The notes beneath the pieces were generated by a model. That model had not been told where the DNA came from. It worked only from the letters and a program-made list of their open reading frames with translations, and made no database searches. Source: Aquitalea denitrificans (GTDB lineage Bacteria; Pseudomonadota; Gammaproteobacteria; Burkholderiales; Chromobacteriaceae). From it: a DNA stretch of 64,000 nucleotides. Below are positions 12,436 through 20,800 of the stretch, piece after piece (position 1 is the stretch's first letter; the number at the start of each line of letters is the position of its first letter). The stretch is taken from positions 3,968,001-4,032,000 of the forward strand of contig NZ_CP047241.1 of NCBI RefSeq assembly GCF_009856625.1. Reading direction: 5' to 3'. The translations under genes and the position numbers were made by a program.

Positions 12436-13626
12436 TCAAGCAAGAATCTTTGCTACCACGCCGGCGCCAACAGTACGGCCGCCTTCACGGATCGCGAAAC
12501 GCAGACCTTCTTCCATAGCGATCGGAGCGATCAGTTCTACGGTGATTTCCACGTTGTCACCCGGCATTACCATTTCCACGCCTTCGGCCAGGGTAACTGC
12601 GCCAGTTACGTCGGTCGTACGGAAGTAGAACTGCGGACGGTAGTTAGCGAAGAACGGGGTGTGACGACCGCCTTCATCCTTGCTCAGCACGTATACCGAT
12701 GCGCCGAACTTGGTGTGCGGGGTGATGGTGCCCGGCTTGGCCAGAACCTGACCACGCTCCACGTCTTCACGCTTGGTGCCACGCAGCAGAACGCCTACGT
12801 TGTCACCAGCCTGACCTTGGTCCAGCAGCTTGCGGAACATTTCCACGCCGGTGCAGGTGGTCTTCGCGGTTGCCTTCAGGCCCACGATTTCCAGTTCTTC
12901 ACCAACCTTAACGATGCCGCGTTCTACACGACCAGTCACTACAGTACCACGACCGGAGATGGAGAATACGTCTTCGATCGGCAGCAGGAACGGCTTGTCA
13001 ACTGCGCGTTCCGGAGTCGGGATGTAGGAGTCCAGAGCAGCAGCCAGACGGAAGATGGACGGTTCGCCCATTTCGGATTGGTCGCCTTCCAGTGCCAGAC
13101 GGGCAGAGCCGATTACTACCGGGGTGTCATCGCCCGGGAAATCGTAGGAAGACAGCAGATCGCGCACTTCCATTTCAACCAGTTCCAGCAGTTCTGCGTC
13201 GTCAACCAGGTCAGCCTTGTTCAGGTAAACGATGATGTACGGTACGCCAACCTGACGGGACAGCAGGATGTGTTCGCGAGTTTGCGGCATCGGGCCGTCA
13301 GCTGCGGAGCACACCAGGATCGCGCCGTCCATCTGGGCAGCACCGGTAATCATGTTCTTAACGTAGTCGGCGTGACCCGGGCAGTCTACGTGAGCGTAGT
13401 GACGTGCTTCGGTTTCGTATTCTACGTGAGCGGTATTAATGGTAATACCACGTGCCTTTTCTTCCGGCGCGCTGTCGATCTGGGAGTAGTCCTTGGCTTC
13501 GCCACCGAACTTCTTCGACAGAATGGTGGTGATCGCTGCGGTCAGGGTGGTCTTACCATGGTCAACGTGACCGATGGTGCCGACGTTTACGTGCGGTTTG
13601 GTCCGCTCGAACTTTTCCTTAGCCAT
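12436..13626 (-). CDS. tuf: Elongation factor Tu
   Basis: GTPase that delivers aminoacyl-tRNA to the ribosome. 396 aa, with the G1 motif GHVDHGKTT, the switch region RGITINTAHVEYE, G3 DCPGHADYVKNM and G4 NKADLVDD, followed by the two beta-barrel domains. It lies in the conserved tRNA-Tyr/Gly/Thr - tuf - tRNA-Trp cluster. Betaproteobacteria normally carry a second tuf in the str operon, which would be off the left edge here. Confidence 0.99.
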   Translation of the reverse strand: MAKEKFERTKPHVNVGTIGHVDHGKTTLTAAITTILSKKFGGEAKDYSQIDSAPEEKARGITINTAHVEYETEARHYAHVDCPGHADYVKNMITGAAQMDGAILVCSAADGPMPQTREHILLSRQVGVPYIIVYLNKADLVDDAELLELVEMEVRDLLSSYDFPGDDTPVVIGSARLALEGDQSEMGEPSIFRLAAALDSYIPTPERAVDKPFLLPIEDVFSISGRGTVVTGRVERGIVKVGEELEIVGLKATAKTTCTGVEMFRKLLDQGQAGDNVGVLLRGTKREDVERGQVLAKPGTITPHTKFGASVYVLSKDEGGRHTPFFANYRPQFYFRTTDVTGAVTLAEGVEMVMPGDNVEITVELIAPIAMEEGLRFAIREGGRTVGAGVVAKILA

Positions 13627-13666
13627 GGCAAAATTTCCTGAAAATGAGTCACTACAAACAAATTGG

Positions 13667-13741
<75 letters not shown>

Positions 13742-13762
13742 CCTTAAACAGGCATTAACGCT

Positions 13763-13836
13763 TGGAGCGGGTGAAGGGAATCGAACCCTCGTCGTAAGCT
13801 TGGAAGGCTTCTGCTCTACCATTGAGCTACACCCGC
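13763..13836 (-). tRNA. tRNA-Gly (TCC)
   Basis: 74-base cloverleaf with encoded CCA. Acceptor stem GCGGGTG/CACCCGC, anticodon loop CTTCCAA (anticodon TCC), T-arm GGTTCGATT. Second gene of the tRNA-tuf transcript. Confidence 0.97.
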
Positions 13837-13889
13837 CTGCAACAACTAAACGGCTTTCATACTACACGCCGCCAAGACGTAATTAATTC

Positions 13890-13975
13890 TGGTGGGGGGA
13901 GAAGGATTCGAACCTTCGAAGGCTGAGCCGCCGGATTTACAGTCCGGACCCGTTGACCGCTGGGGTAACCCCCCC
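13890..13975 (-). tRNA. tRNA-Tyr (GTA)
   Basis: Class II tRNA of 86 bases with an extended variable arm and encoded CCA. The anticodon stem-loop is CCGGA-CTGTAAA-TCCGG (anticodon GTA), and the T-arm GAAGG-TTCGAAT-CCTTC. The acceptor stem is almost pure G/C. First gene of the transcript that leads into tuf. Confidence 0.97.
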
Positions 13976-13987
13976 TGAGAGACCCGA

Positions 13988-14016
13988 ATAGTATAGATAC
14001 CCGTTTCTGTCGTCAA
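13988..14016 (-). promoter_or_regulatory. sigma-70 promoter of the tRNA-tuf operon
   Basis: Minus-strand -35 TTGACG (14011-14016) and -10 TACTAT (13988-13993) with the ideal 17-base spacing, ending 12 bases before the tRNA-Tyr 5' end. A GC-rich stretch between the -10 and the gene resembles a stringent-response discriminator, and A/T tracts lie upstream like an UP element. Those two points are inference. Confidence 0.85.
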
Positions 14017-14063
14017 TACCTGTAGCGCATTTTTTTTAATTATTTTTGCCGGAAAATGCACAA

Positions 14064-14084
14064 AGCCCCGCAATGGGCGGGGCT
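14064..14084 (-). terminator. Probable terminator after the ferredoxin gene
   Basis: Stem AGCCCCGC / GCGGGGCT around a 4-5 base loop, 31 bases past the ferredoxin stop on the minus strand. Only a short T-stretch (TTTG) follows, so termination may be partial. Confidence 0.6.
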
Positions 14085-14114
14085 CTGCTTTTTGCATCAA
14101 GTACTTAGCCTTGA

Positions 14115-14366
14115 TCAGGCCTTGCCGGAGATCTGCAGATATTTTGCATGCAGCTGTTCCTGGGTTTCAGGATGAGCCGGATCCAGCGGAATGCAATCCA
14201 CCGGACAGACTTGCTGGCACTGCGGCTCGTCATAATGACCAACACACTGCGTGCACAGATTGGGGTCGATCTGGTAAATCTCTTCGCCCTGGGAGATGGC
14301 GTTGTTCGGGCATTCCGGTTCACAGACGTCGCAGTTGATGCATTCGTCGGTAATCATGAGAGACAT
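14115..14366 (-). CDS. YfhL-family 2[4Fe-4S] ferredoxin
   Basis: Small electron carrier (83 aa). The N-terminal half has the first cluster ligands (CINCDVCEPECP) and the second half has CTQCVGHYDEPQCQQVCPVDC. The short insertion between the cysteines of the second cluster and the extended C-terminal helix are typical of the YfhL/Alvin ferredoxin type. The redox partner is not evident from the neighbours. It follows rsmD by 99 bases. In many proteobacteria coaD sits between rsmD and this ferredoxin; no coaD is present here. Confidence 0.93.
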   Translation of the reverse strand: MSLMITDECINCDVCEPECPNNAISQGEEIYQIDPNLCTQCVGHYDEPQCQQVCPVDCIPLDPAHPETQEQLHAKYLQISGKA

Positions 14367-14465
14367 AGTAATTTCCTCAAGTATTCACAGTATTGATTCT
14401 GTCATCCGCCTGCCACAGTCGCAAGTTCGCCCCGTTATATCTTTATGCGGCAACCTGCAGGCGTA

Positions 14466-15026
14466 TTACAGCGATTCTTGTTGGGTCGGTCTTGCCAGCG
14501 CGTAATGCACTGACGCTGCCTTGTCCTGCTTGATGACTTCCCACCCGTTCATGCTTTCCGGCCAGTGTCTTGCCTCGAAGTACACCACACCTTCCGCCGT
14601 CAGCAGATTAACCATTAGCGGCAGTACCTGCTGCAGCAATGTTGAGTCGTAGGGTGGGTCGAGGAAGATGACATCAAATTGTTCACGGCAGCTTTTTACG
14701 TAATGCAGAGCATCCATGGCGACAACATCGATATGTGTCGCCGCCAGCAGCTGGCGATTTGCCTTGAGTGACTCAGCCACCTTGCGTGACTTTTCCACCA
14801 TCACCACACGGGCAGCCTCGCGAGATGCCGCCTCAAAGCCCAGTGCACCACTGCCGGCAAACAAGTCCAGACAACGCTTGCCATACAGTTCCTGCCCCAG
14901 CCAGTTGAAGACGGTTTCTCTTACCCGGTCCGGCGTTGGCCGCAAGCCTTCGGCGTCCGGGAAAGGTAACAAGCGGCGGCGGTACTGCCCCCCGATGATA
15001 CGGACTTTGTTTCGCTGCTGATTCAT
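14466..15026 (-). CDS. rsmD: 16S rRNA (guanine(966)-N2)-methyltransferase
   Basis: SAM-dependent methyltransferase that modifies G966 of 16S rRNA during 30S assembly. The start MNQQRNKVRIIGGQYR at 15024-15026 (186 aa) matches the family; an upstream in-frame ATG at 15092 would add 22 residues without family match. The SAM-binding motif LDLFAGSGALGFEAASR and the catalytic motif FLDPPYDS are both visible. Downstream of the M16 protease pair on the same strand. Confidence 0.95.
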   Translation of the reverse strand: MNQQRNKVRIIGGQYRRRLLPFPDAEGLRPTPDRVRETVFNWLGQELYGKRCLDLFAGSGALGFEAASREAARVVMVEKSRKVAESLKANRQLLAATHIDVVAMDALHYVKSCREQFDVIFLDPPYDSTLLQQVLPLMVNLLTAEGVVYFEARHWPESMNGWEVIKQDKAASVHYALARPTQQESL

Positions 15027-15104
15027 GATGCCTTGACTGAAAACACAAGGGCGAGAGTTTACTCTTTTCCCGTCTGGCATGCTGTATCGCAAGCGGTTTG
15101 GGGC

Positions 15105-16418
15105 TTAAGGTGTAGCGCCCACCGTCACAATCTGCATCTGCTGCATTACAATCCGGCGACGCCAAGCATCACGAATCTGCGCGGTCGTCACTGCCGCTAC
15201 GGCGCGAGGATAGTCCTGCAGATAGCTTAATGGCAATTGATACTGCCCCATGGTCGCAAGATACGGCAGCAGTTTTCCATTGCTGTCGTAGCGCAGGGGA
15301 AAGCCACCGATGATATTGGCCTTGGCTTGCTGCAGTTCTGCTGTCGAGGGTCCATTCTCTATATATTTATTCAGTACCTCACGTGTTGCCTGTAGTGCGG
15401 TTGCAGCCTCGGCATTGCGGGTAGCAAGTGCAATGATAAACGGCCCTGCCTGTTGCAATGGCGTGAAATGGCTGCTCACTCCATAGGTGAGTCCGCGCCG
15501 GCTACGCAGTTCCTGCATTAATCGCGAGTCGAAACCACCGCCACCAAGAATATAGTTACCAACGATCAGAGCGTAGTAGTCCGGATCGTCGCGCTTCAAC
15601 ACTGGCATGCCCAGTACGATATGCGTCTGACTACCAGGCAGTGATAACTGGAGTGGTGCGGCTGCTGCCTTCACGGCGACATCAGGAATAGCGGGTAGCG
15701 TCGTATTGCCTGTCGGCAAATCCTTTAATAAGTCATTGACCAGTTTTTCGGCTGCCGGACGGCTGATATCACCTACGATGGAGACCACTGCCGATGCGGC
15801 CCGGTAGTGTTGTCGCCAGAAGGCCCGCAGATCATCCTGCTGGATTGCCTGCAGGCTTTTCACGGTAATGAAGGCTGGCTTGCCATATGGATGGCTGCCA
15901 TACATGCGCTGTCGCAACATGATATCGGCCATGGCAGCGGCATCCTCTTGCCGTTGTTGCAAGCTATCAATGGCACGCTGCCGCTCTCGCTGCAGCGCGG
16001 CAGCAGCAAAACGAGGCCGTGACAGTTCACTGGCAGCCAGCTCCATGGCGCGCTGTAGCAGGGCCGGACGGGTCAAGGTGCGCAAGCGCAGCCCAGCACT
16101 TTCCACATCGGCGAATCCGTTCAATTGCGCAGCACTACTGGCTAGTTGGCGCTGGATGGCCTCTTCATCCAGTGAGCCGGCACCTGCATCCAGCAAACCA
16201 GCCACCATGACAGCAAGTCCTTCCTTGCCTGACGGGTCGCGCCGGCTGCCGGCGTCAAAGTCTATACGGACGTCCAGCATCGGATTGGCATGCGCTTCCA
16301 CCAACAATACCCGCGCCTGCTGGGGACTGACCCATGACTGAATCTCCACGGCATGCGCCAGCATGCTGGCCAACATCAGCATGCAAGCCAGTGCAATTGG
16401 TTTAGCGGACAAGTCCAT
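15105..16418 (-). CDS. M16-family peptidase homologue lacking the zinc motif
   Basis: Periplasmic or secreted insulinase-like protein of 437 aa. It has a signal peptide (about 1-23, ending in ...MLAHA) and two M16-type lobes (GLTYGVSSHF in the C-terminal lobe). Where the partner gene has HLLEH this protein reads GLLDAGAG, so the zinc ligands are gone. It should be the non-catalytic subunit of a heterodimer, by analogy with mitochondrial processing peptidase and other bacterial M16A/B pairs. Its start overlaps the end of the catalytic partner by 17 bases, which points to coupled synthesis. Substrate unknown. Confidence 0.88.
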   Translation of the reverse strand: MDLSAKPIALACMLMLASMLAHAVEIQSWVSPQQARVLLVEAHANPMLDVRIDFDAGSRRDPSGKEGLAVMVAGLLDAGAGSLDEEAIQRQLASSAAQLNGFADVESAGLRLRTLTRPALLQRAMELAASELSRPRFAAAALQRERQRAIDSLQQRQEDAAAMADIMLRQRMYGSHPYGKPAFITVKSLQAIQQDDLRAFWRQHYRAASAVVSIVGDISRPAAEKLVNDLLKDLPTGNTTLPAIPDVAVKAAAAPLQLSLPGSQTHIVLGMPVLKRDDPDYYALIVGNYILGGGGFDSRLMQELRSRRGLTYGVSSHFTPLQQAGPFIIALATRNAEAATALQATREVLNKYIENGPSTAELQQAKANIIGGFPLRYDSNGKLLPYLATMGQYQLPLSYLQDYPRAVAAVTTAQIRDAWRRRIVMQQMQIVTVGATP

Positions 16419-17760
16419 CTCCCTTCGTCAGTCCGGCAGCAGGCTGCTTCCCGCCCTTGCCGTGCAGGGTCAACACCGTTAGCTGGGTATCTTGCAGTGA
16501 CGCCGCGGCCTGTCTGACTTGTGCTGAACTCACTTGCTGCATGTGTTTTCTGATGAGATCCCGGTTACGCCAGGAAAAACCCAGCGACTCCAGCGTACCT
16601 ATCTGCATGGCCTGGGCAAACAGGGAATCCCGCTGGTAGATTTCGTCTGCATCCAGCTGCAGGCGGACACGGGCAAGCTCCTGCTCGCTGACACCGTGCT
16701 CGACAATTTCTTGCAGCTGTTGCCGGATGGCCGCTTCCAGTTCGTTTGGCTGTCGGCTCATCGCCTGACTGGCGGTAATGGCAAACAAAGCCTCTCCTCG
16801 TCCCATCATGTCGTAGTCTGCTGATGCATCGTGCGCCTGCACCCCACCGCGTACCATATTGCGTGGCAAGCGTGCTGCGGAGTCTCCAGACAATACAGCC
16901 TCCAGCAAAGCATAGGCATAGACTTGTTCATCACTGGTCGTCCTGAGTCCTGGCACGTGCCAGGCCATGGTCAGATAGTTAAGCTGCGACGGTGCACTGA
17001 TCTCTACCCGTTTGATGCCCTGCTGGAGTGGTTCTCGTTGCGGATTGCGCATGGGCAGATTTACTGCGGGCAATTTACCGAAATAATGATTGGCTTGTTC
17101 AATCACCCAAGTCGGATCGACATCGCCAACCACCACCAGGGTGGCATTGTTCGGTGCATACCACTGCTGATACCAATGGCGCAGATCTTCGGCACGGGCA
17201 TGTTGCAGATCATCCATCCAGCCGATGACCGGATAGCGCACCGGATTGGCCACAAAGGCATTGGCATGCAGCGCCTCTTGCAGCAAGCCAACTGGCTGGT
17301 CTTCCGTGCGCATACGCCGCTCCTCCTTGACCACTTCCAGCTCACGGCGGAAGGACGACTCATTAATCAGCAGGTTCGCCATGCGATCCGCTTCCAGCTC
17401 TAACGCCAAGGGCAACTTGTCGGCAGATAACTGGGCAAAATATACGGTGTAATCGCGGCTGGTAAATGCATTTTCCTTGCCGCCCGCTTGGGCAATCCGG
17501 CGGGAGTACTCACCATCGGCCACCCTGGCAGTTCCCTTGAACATCATGTGCTCCAGCAAATGTGACAGGCCAGTGCGTCCATTGACCTCATCCACGCTGC
17601 CCACCCGATACCACAGCTGTGAAACCACCACCGGAGAACGCACGTCGCGCTCAACCACAATCTTCAGCCCATTGGGCAATGTGGCCTCTAGCGGGACGGC
17701 CCCCGCCACGCTGGCCAGCAGCATGAGCATGACTCCGATCCACCCTGATTTTGCTTTCAT
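16402..17760 (-). CDS. M16-family zinc metallopeptidase (catalytic subunit)
   Basis: Insulinase-type zinc protease, 452 aa from the start chosen. The inverted zinc motif HLLEH is at about residues 67-71, and a downstream Glu in ELEADRMA completes the site. The ATG at 17758-17760 leaves a clean signal peptide (MKAKSGWIGVMLMLLASVAGA); an in-frame ATG at 17787 would add nine residues including a Glu before the hydrophobic core, so I prefer the shorter form. Neither start has a strong ribosome-binding site. Transcribed divergently from ftsY and overlapping the next gene, its non-catalytic partner. Confidence 0.9.
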   Translation of the reverse strand: MKAKSGWIGVMLMLLASVAGAVPLEATLPNGLKIVVERDVRSPVVVSQLWYRVGSVDEVNGRTGLSHLLEHMMFKGTARVADGEYSRRIAQAGGKENAFTSRDYTVYFAQLSADKLPLALELEADRMANLLINESSFRRELEVVKEERRMRTEDQPVGLLQEALHANAFVANPVRYPVIGWMDDLQHARAEDLRHWYQQWYAPNNATLVVVGDVDPTWVIEQANHYFGKLPAVNLPMRNPQREPLQQGIKRVEISAPSQLNYLTMAWHVPGLRTTSDEQVYAYALLEAVLSGDSAARLPRNMVRGGVQAHDASADYDMMGRGEALFAITASQAMSRQPNELEAAIRQQLQEIVEHGVSEQELARVRLQLDADEIYQRDSLFAQAMQIGTLESLGFSWRNRDLIRKHMQQVSSAQVRQAAASLQDTQLTVLTLHGKGGKQPAAGLTKGDGLVR

Positions 17761-17836
17761 TACCATCGTTTCTGCCCAGTTGCTCATTTAAGGATACAAT
17801 TTAGCCATTTATCGCCTTCCCAGACTACGCAGACGC

Positions 17837-18967
17837 ATGTTTAGTTTCTTCAAGAAAAAACCAAAACCGGTTGAAACCCCGGTCATCGAACCCCAGACCG
17901 AGGCCTCCAGCGCACCACTCGTCGAGTCAAGTCCGCCAGCCCCAACTGACATTGCCACCCCTATTCCGGCGACCGATCCTGTTGCCACGCCAGTCGCCGA
18001 CATTGCTGCTTCAGCACCGCAAGCTGAAGTCGACGAGCCTGAGGAGGCTCCGGCCAGAAAGCTAAGCTGGACCGAACGCCTGAAGGCTGGCCTTTCGAAA
18101 ACCCGGGACAAACTGGGCAAATCGCTGGCTGGCCTGTTTGGAGGCGGCAAGATCGATGAAGATCTGTACGAGGAGCTGGAAACTGTCCTGCTGACCGCCG
18201 ATATGGGCATGGATGCAACGGTACACCTGCTGCAGGATGTACGCGAACGCGTCAGCCTCAAAGGGCTGAAGGATGGCAGCGAGCTGAAAGGCGCGCTGAA
18301 GGACTCGCTCAACCAGCTGATTCATCCCTTGGAAAAGCCGCTGGATGTCAGCGGCAAAAAACCCTTTGTCATCATGATGGCCGGGGTAAACGGTGCTGGC
18401 AAGACCACCTCCATCGGCAAGCTGGCTAAATACTATCAACTGCAAGGCAAGAGTGTGCTGCTGGCTGCTGGCGACACCTTCCGCGCCGCCGCGCGCGAGC
18501 AGCTGATGGCTTGGGGCGAGCGCAATAATGTCACCGTGATTGCCCAACAAGGCGGCGATGCCGCTGCCGTATGCTACGACGCCATTCAGGCCGCCATTGC
18601 ACGTGACATCGATATCGTGCTGGCGGATACCGCCGGCCGCCTGCCGACCCAGCTGCACCTGATGGAAGAAATCAAGAAGGTGAAGCGTGTCATCCAGAAG
18701 GCCCTGCCGGATGCACCGCATGAAGTCATTCTGGTGCTGGATGCCAATATCGGTCAGAACGCCATCAGCCAAGTGAAAGTATTTGATGATGCACTGGGCC
18801 TGACCGGCCTGATCCTGACCAAACTGGATGGTACGGCCAAGGGTGGCGTCATTGCCGCCATTGCCAAGCAACGGCCGATTCCGCTACGGTTTGTCGGGGT
18901 TGGCGAAAGCATTGACGATCTGCGCCCGTTCAGCAGCAAGGATTACGTCGACGCTCTGTTCGACTGA
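17837..18967 (+). CDS. ftsY: Signal recognition particle receptor FtsY
   Basis: SRP receptor GTPase that docks ribosome-nascent chain complexes at the inner membrane. 376 aa: an N-terminal basic patch (FSFFKKKPKP), a Pro/Ala-rich acidic A domain to about residue 75, the N domain, and the G domain. The G domain has G1 GVNGAGKTTSIGKLA, the DTAGR motif, TKLDGTAKGG and the closing FVGVGE. It precedes ftsE by 74 bases in the conserved ftsY-ftsE-ftsX-rpoH order. Confidence 0.98.
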   Translation: MFSFFKKKPKPVETPVIEPQTEASSAPLVESSPPAPTDIATPIPATDPVATPVADIAASAPQAEVDEPEEAPARKLSWTERLKAGLSKTRDKLGKSLAGLFGGGKIDEDLYEELETVLLTADMGMDATVHLLQDVRERVSLKGLKDGSELKGALKDSLNQLIHPLEKPLDVSGKKPFVIMMAGVNGAGKTTSIGKLAKYYQLQGKSVLLAAGDTFRAAAREQLMAWGERNNVTVIAQQGGDAAAVCYDAIQAAIARDIDIVLADTAGRLPTQLHLMEEIKKVKRVIQKALPDAPHEVILVLDANIGQNAISQVKVFDDALGLTGLILTKLDGTAKGGVIAAIAKQRPIPLRFVGVGESIDDLRPFSSKDYVDALFD

Positions 18968-19041
18968 TCATCTGCCTCATATCAGCCACGCCGGCGGCTT
19001 GCCGTCGGCATTGTCTTACCGGATCAAGGGGAATCCAGCGC

Positions 19042-19695
19042 ATGATTCAGTTCGACCAGGTCACCAAGCGTTATCCCGGTGGCAACGAAGCCCTGAAGAA
19101 TCTTTCCTTTACCATAGATACCGGCGAAATGGCCTTTCTGGCCGGCCACTCCGGTGCGGGCAAATCTACCCTGCTCAAGCTGGTGGCTGGCATCGAACGT
19201 GCCACCAGTGGCAGCGTGATTGTCAGCGGACATAATCTGTCCAAGCTGCGCAACAGCCAGATCCCCTATGTCCGTCAGCATATCGGCATGGTGTTTCAGG
19301 ATCACAAGCTGCTGTTTGACCGCACGGTGTTTGACAATGTAATGCTGCCGCTGGACATCATCGGCTTTGATCGTCGCGATGCCGCACGCCGGGTGCGTGC
19401 CGCACTGGACAAGGTGGGCCTGCTGTCCAAGGAAAAATCCATGCCCATCCGCCTGTCCGGTGGCGAGCAACAGCGCCTGTGCATTGCACGCGCCGTAGTC
19501 CACCGTCCCAGCCTGCTGCTGGCGGATGAACCATCGGCCAATCTGGACCGCGCTTACGCACTGGACATCATGGAGTTGTTCAAATCTTTCCATCAGGTTG
19601 GCGTTACCGTGGTGATTTCCGCCCACGATGAAACCCTGATGGAAGACTATGGCCGCCGCATCATCCGGTTGAAAGAAGGGCAGTTCGCCGCATGA
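19042..19695 (+). CDS. ftsE: Cell division ATP-binding protein FtsE
   Basis: ATPase of the FtsEX complex, which controls septal peptidoglycan hydrolases at the divisome. 217 aa with Walker A GHSGAGKST, signature LSGGEQQR, and Walker B LLLADEPS. The stop overlaps the ftsX start by four bases (ATGA), giving 1:1 coupling with its membrane partner. Confidence 0.98.
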   Translation: MIQFDQVTKRYPGGNEALKNLSFTIDTGEMAFLAGHSGAGKSTLLKLVAGIERATSGSVIVSGHNLSKLRNSQIPYVRQHIGMVFQDHKLLFDRTVFDNVMLPLDIIGFDRRDAARRVRAALDKVGLLSKEKSMPIRLSGGEQQRLCIARAVVHRPSLLLADEPSANLDRAYALDIMELFKSFHQVGVTVVISAHDETLMEDYGRRIIRLKEGQFAA

Positions 19696-20600
19696 AACAC
19701 TATCTGTACCTGAACTGGCAAAGTGCACGCCAAGCCTTGGGCAAGATTTTCCGCCAACCGTTTGGCAGCCTGCTTACCCTGCTGATGCTGTCCATTGCGC
19801 TGGCCCTGCCGCTTTCACTCTACCTCACCGTCAGCAGCATCCAGGAGTGGGCTGGCCGGCTGACTGCCACGCCACAGATCACCCTCTTCATGGAGCAATC
19901 CGCCGAAGAAGCTGACCTGGCCGCCGTCTCCAGCACGCTGACCAAACACCCGCGCATCCAGAGCTTCAGCTTTGTCGGCAAGAAACAGGCGCTAAATGAA
20001 CTTGAAAAGCGCAACGGGCTTTCCGGACTTAGCGAGGGGCTAACTGACAATCCGCTGCCGGATGCGTTTGTGGTCACCCCCAAAACACTGGAACCGCACG
20101 AACTGGAAATGCTGCAAAAAGAGCTTTCCGGCCTGCCCATGGTGGAATCCGCCCAATTTGACGCACGCTGGGCCAAGCGACTGTACGCCATGGTGGAACT
20201 GGGCAAGCAGCTGACCTGGTTTCTGGGCGCAGCACTCGGCATAGCCTTGGTGCTGGTTACCCATAATGCGGTACGGATGCAGATTCTGGCGCGACGCGAT
20301 GAAATTGAAGTGGCCAAGCTGATTGGCGCGCCGGACAGCTTCATCCGCCGCCCCTTCATGTATCACGCCATGTGGCAGGGCCTGCTGGCTGGTTTGTCCG
20401 CCTGGGGCCTGACCAGCTGGCTGGTAATGACCGCCAACCCGGCCATTCACGACTTTGCCCAGCTTTACAATGAGCGTGTATCGCTACGCGGATTGAATTC
20501 CGCCGAGCTACTGGTGGTACTGGCGGTATCTGCCCTGTTGGCCATGCTGGGTGCGCGCCTGGCATCAGACCACCACCTGCGGAAAATTCAACCTCGTTAA
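19692..20600 (+). CDS. ftsX: Cell division protein FtsX
   Basis: Inner-membrane partner of FtsE, with no transport activity of its own. 302 aa with the family topology: a cytoplasmic N-terminus, a first membrane segment (about 20-45), a periplasmic extracellular-loop domain (about 50-155), then three further membrane segments. The periplasmic domain would bind the hydrolase activator (EnvC-like). Followed by a 200-base gap before rpoH. Confidence 0.96.
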   Translation: MKHYLYLNWQSARQALGKIFRQPFGSLLTLLMLSIALALPLSLYLTVSSIQEWAGRLTATPQITLFMEQSAEEADLAAVSSTLTKHPRIQSFSFVGKKQALNELEKRNGLSGLSEGLTDNPLPDAFVVTPKTLEPHELEMLQKELSGLPMVESAQFDARWAKRLYAMVELGKQLTWFLGAALGIALVLVTHNAVRMQILARRDEIEVAKLIGAPDSFIRRPFMYHAMWQGLLAGLSAWGLTSWLVMTANPAIHDFAQLYNERVSLRGLNSAELLVVLAVSALLAMLGARLASDHHLRKIQPR

Positions 20601-20619
20601 CAATCCATTCCTTTCCCCA

Positions 20620-20660
20620 GCGGCTGGATTTCGCTTAATGTGACATCCAGCCAGCGCATG
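20620..20660 (+). other. Stem-loop between ftsX and rpoH
   Basis: Eight-base inverted repeat GGCTGGAT / ATCCAGCC with a 15-base loop, shortly after the ftsX stop. No T-run follows directly, so it may be an mRNA-stabilising or weak terminating structure. Confidence 0.4.
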
Positions 20661-20742
20661 CTTCTTGGTCTTTTCCCCGGTTTGCCTCGTAAAAAACTAT
20701 CGGCACCATAGAAAAATTCATTGACGCTGGAACCTTTGCTTG

Positions 20743-20769
20743 CTAGCACTCTCTATATGCGAGTGCTAA
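20743..20769 (+). promoter_or_regulatory. CIRCE element (HrcA operator) upstream of rpoH
   Basis: CTAGCACTC - nine bases - GAGTGCTAA, which matches the CIRCE consensus TTAGCACTC-N9-GAGTGCTAA at 17 of 18 arm positions and has the exact spacing. CIRCE is the operator of the heat-shock repressor HrcA. It lies 31 bases before the rpoH start codon, overlapping the expected promoter (a TTGACG that could be the -35 is at 20721-20726; no good -10 is visible outside the element). Confidence 0.88.
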
Positions 20770-20800
20770 GATAGCACTACCCAAGGAGGTAGTTACACTG

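Noticed and set aside
20721..20749. Full sigma-70 promoter for rpoH with TTGACG as -35
   Set aside because: The hexamer at the proper distance (TAGCAC) is a poor -10 and lies within the CIRCE arm, so I report only the operator and mention the possible -35.
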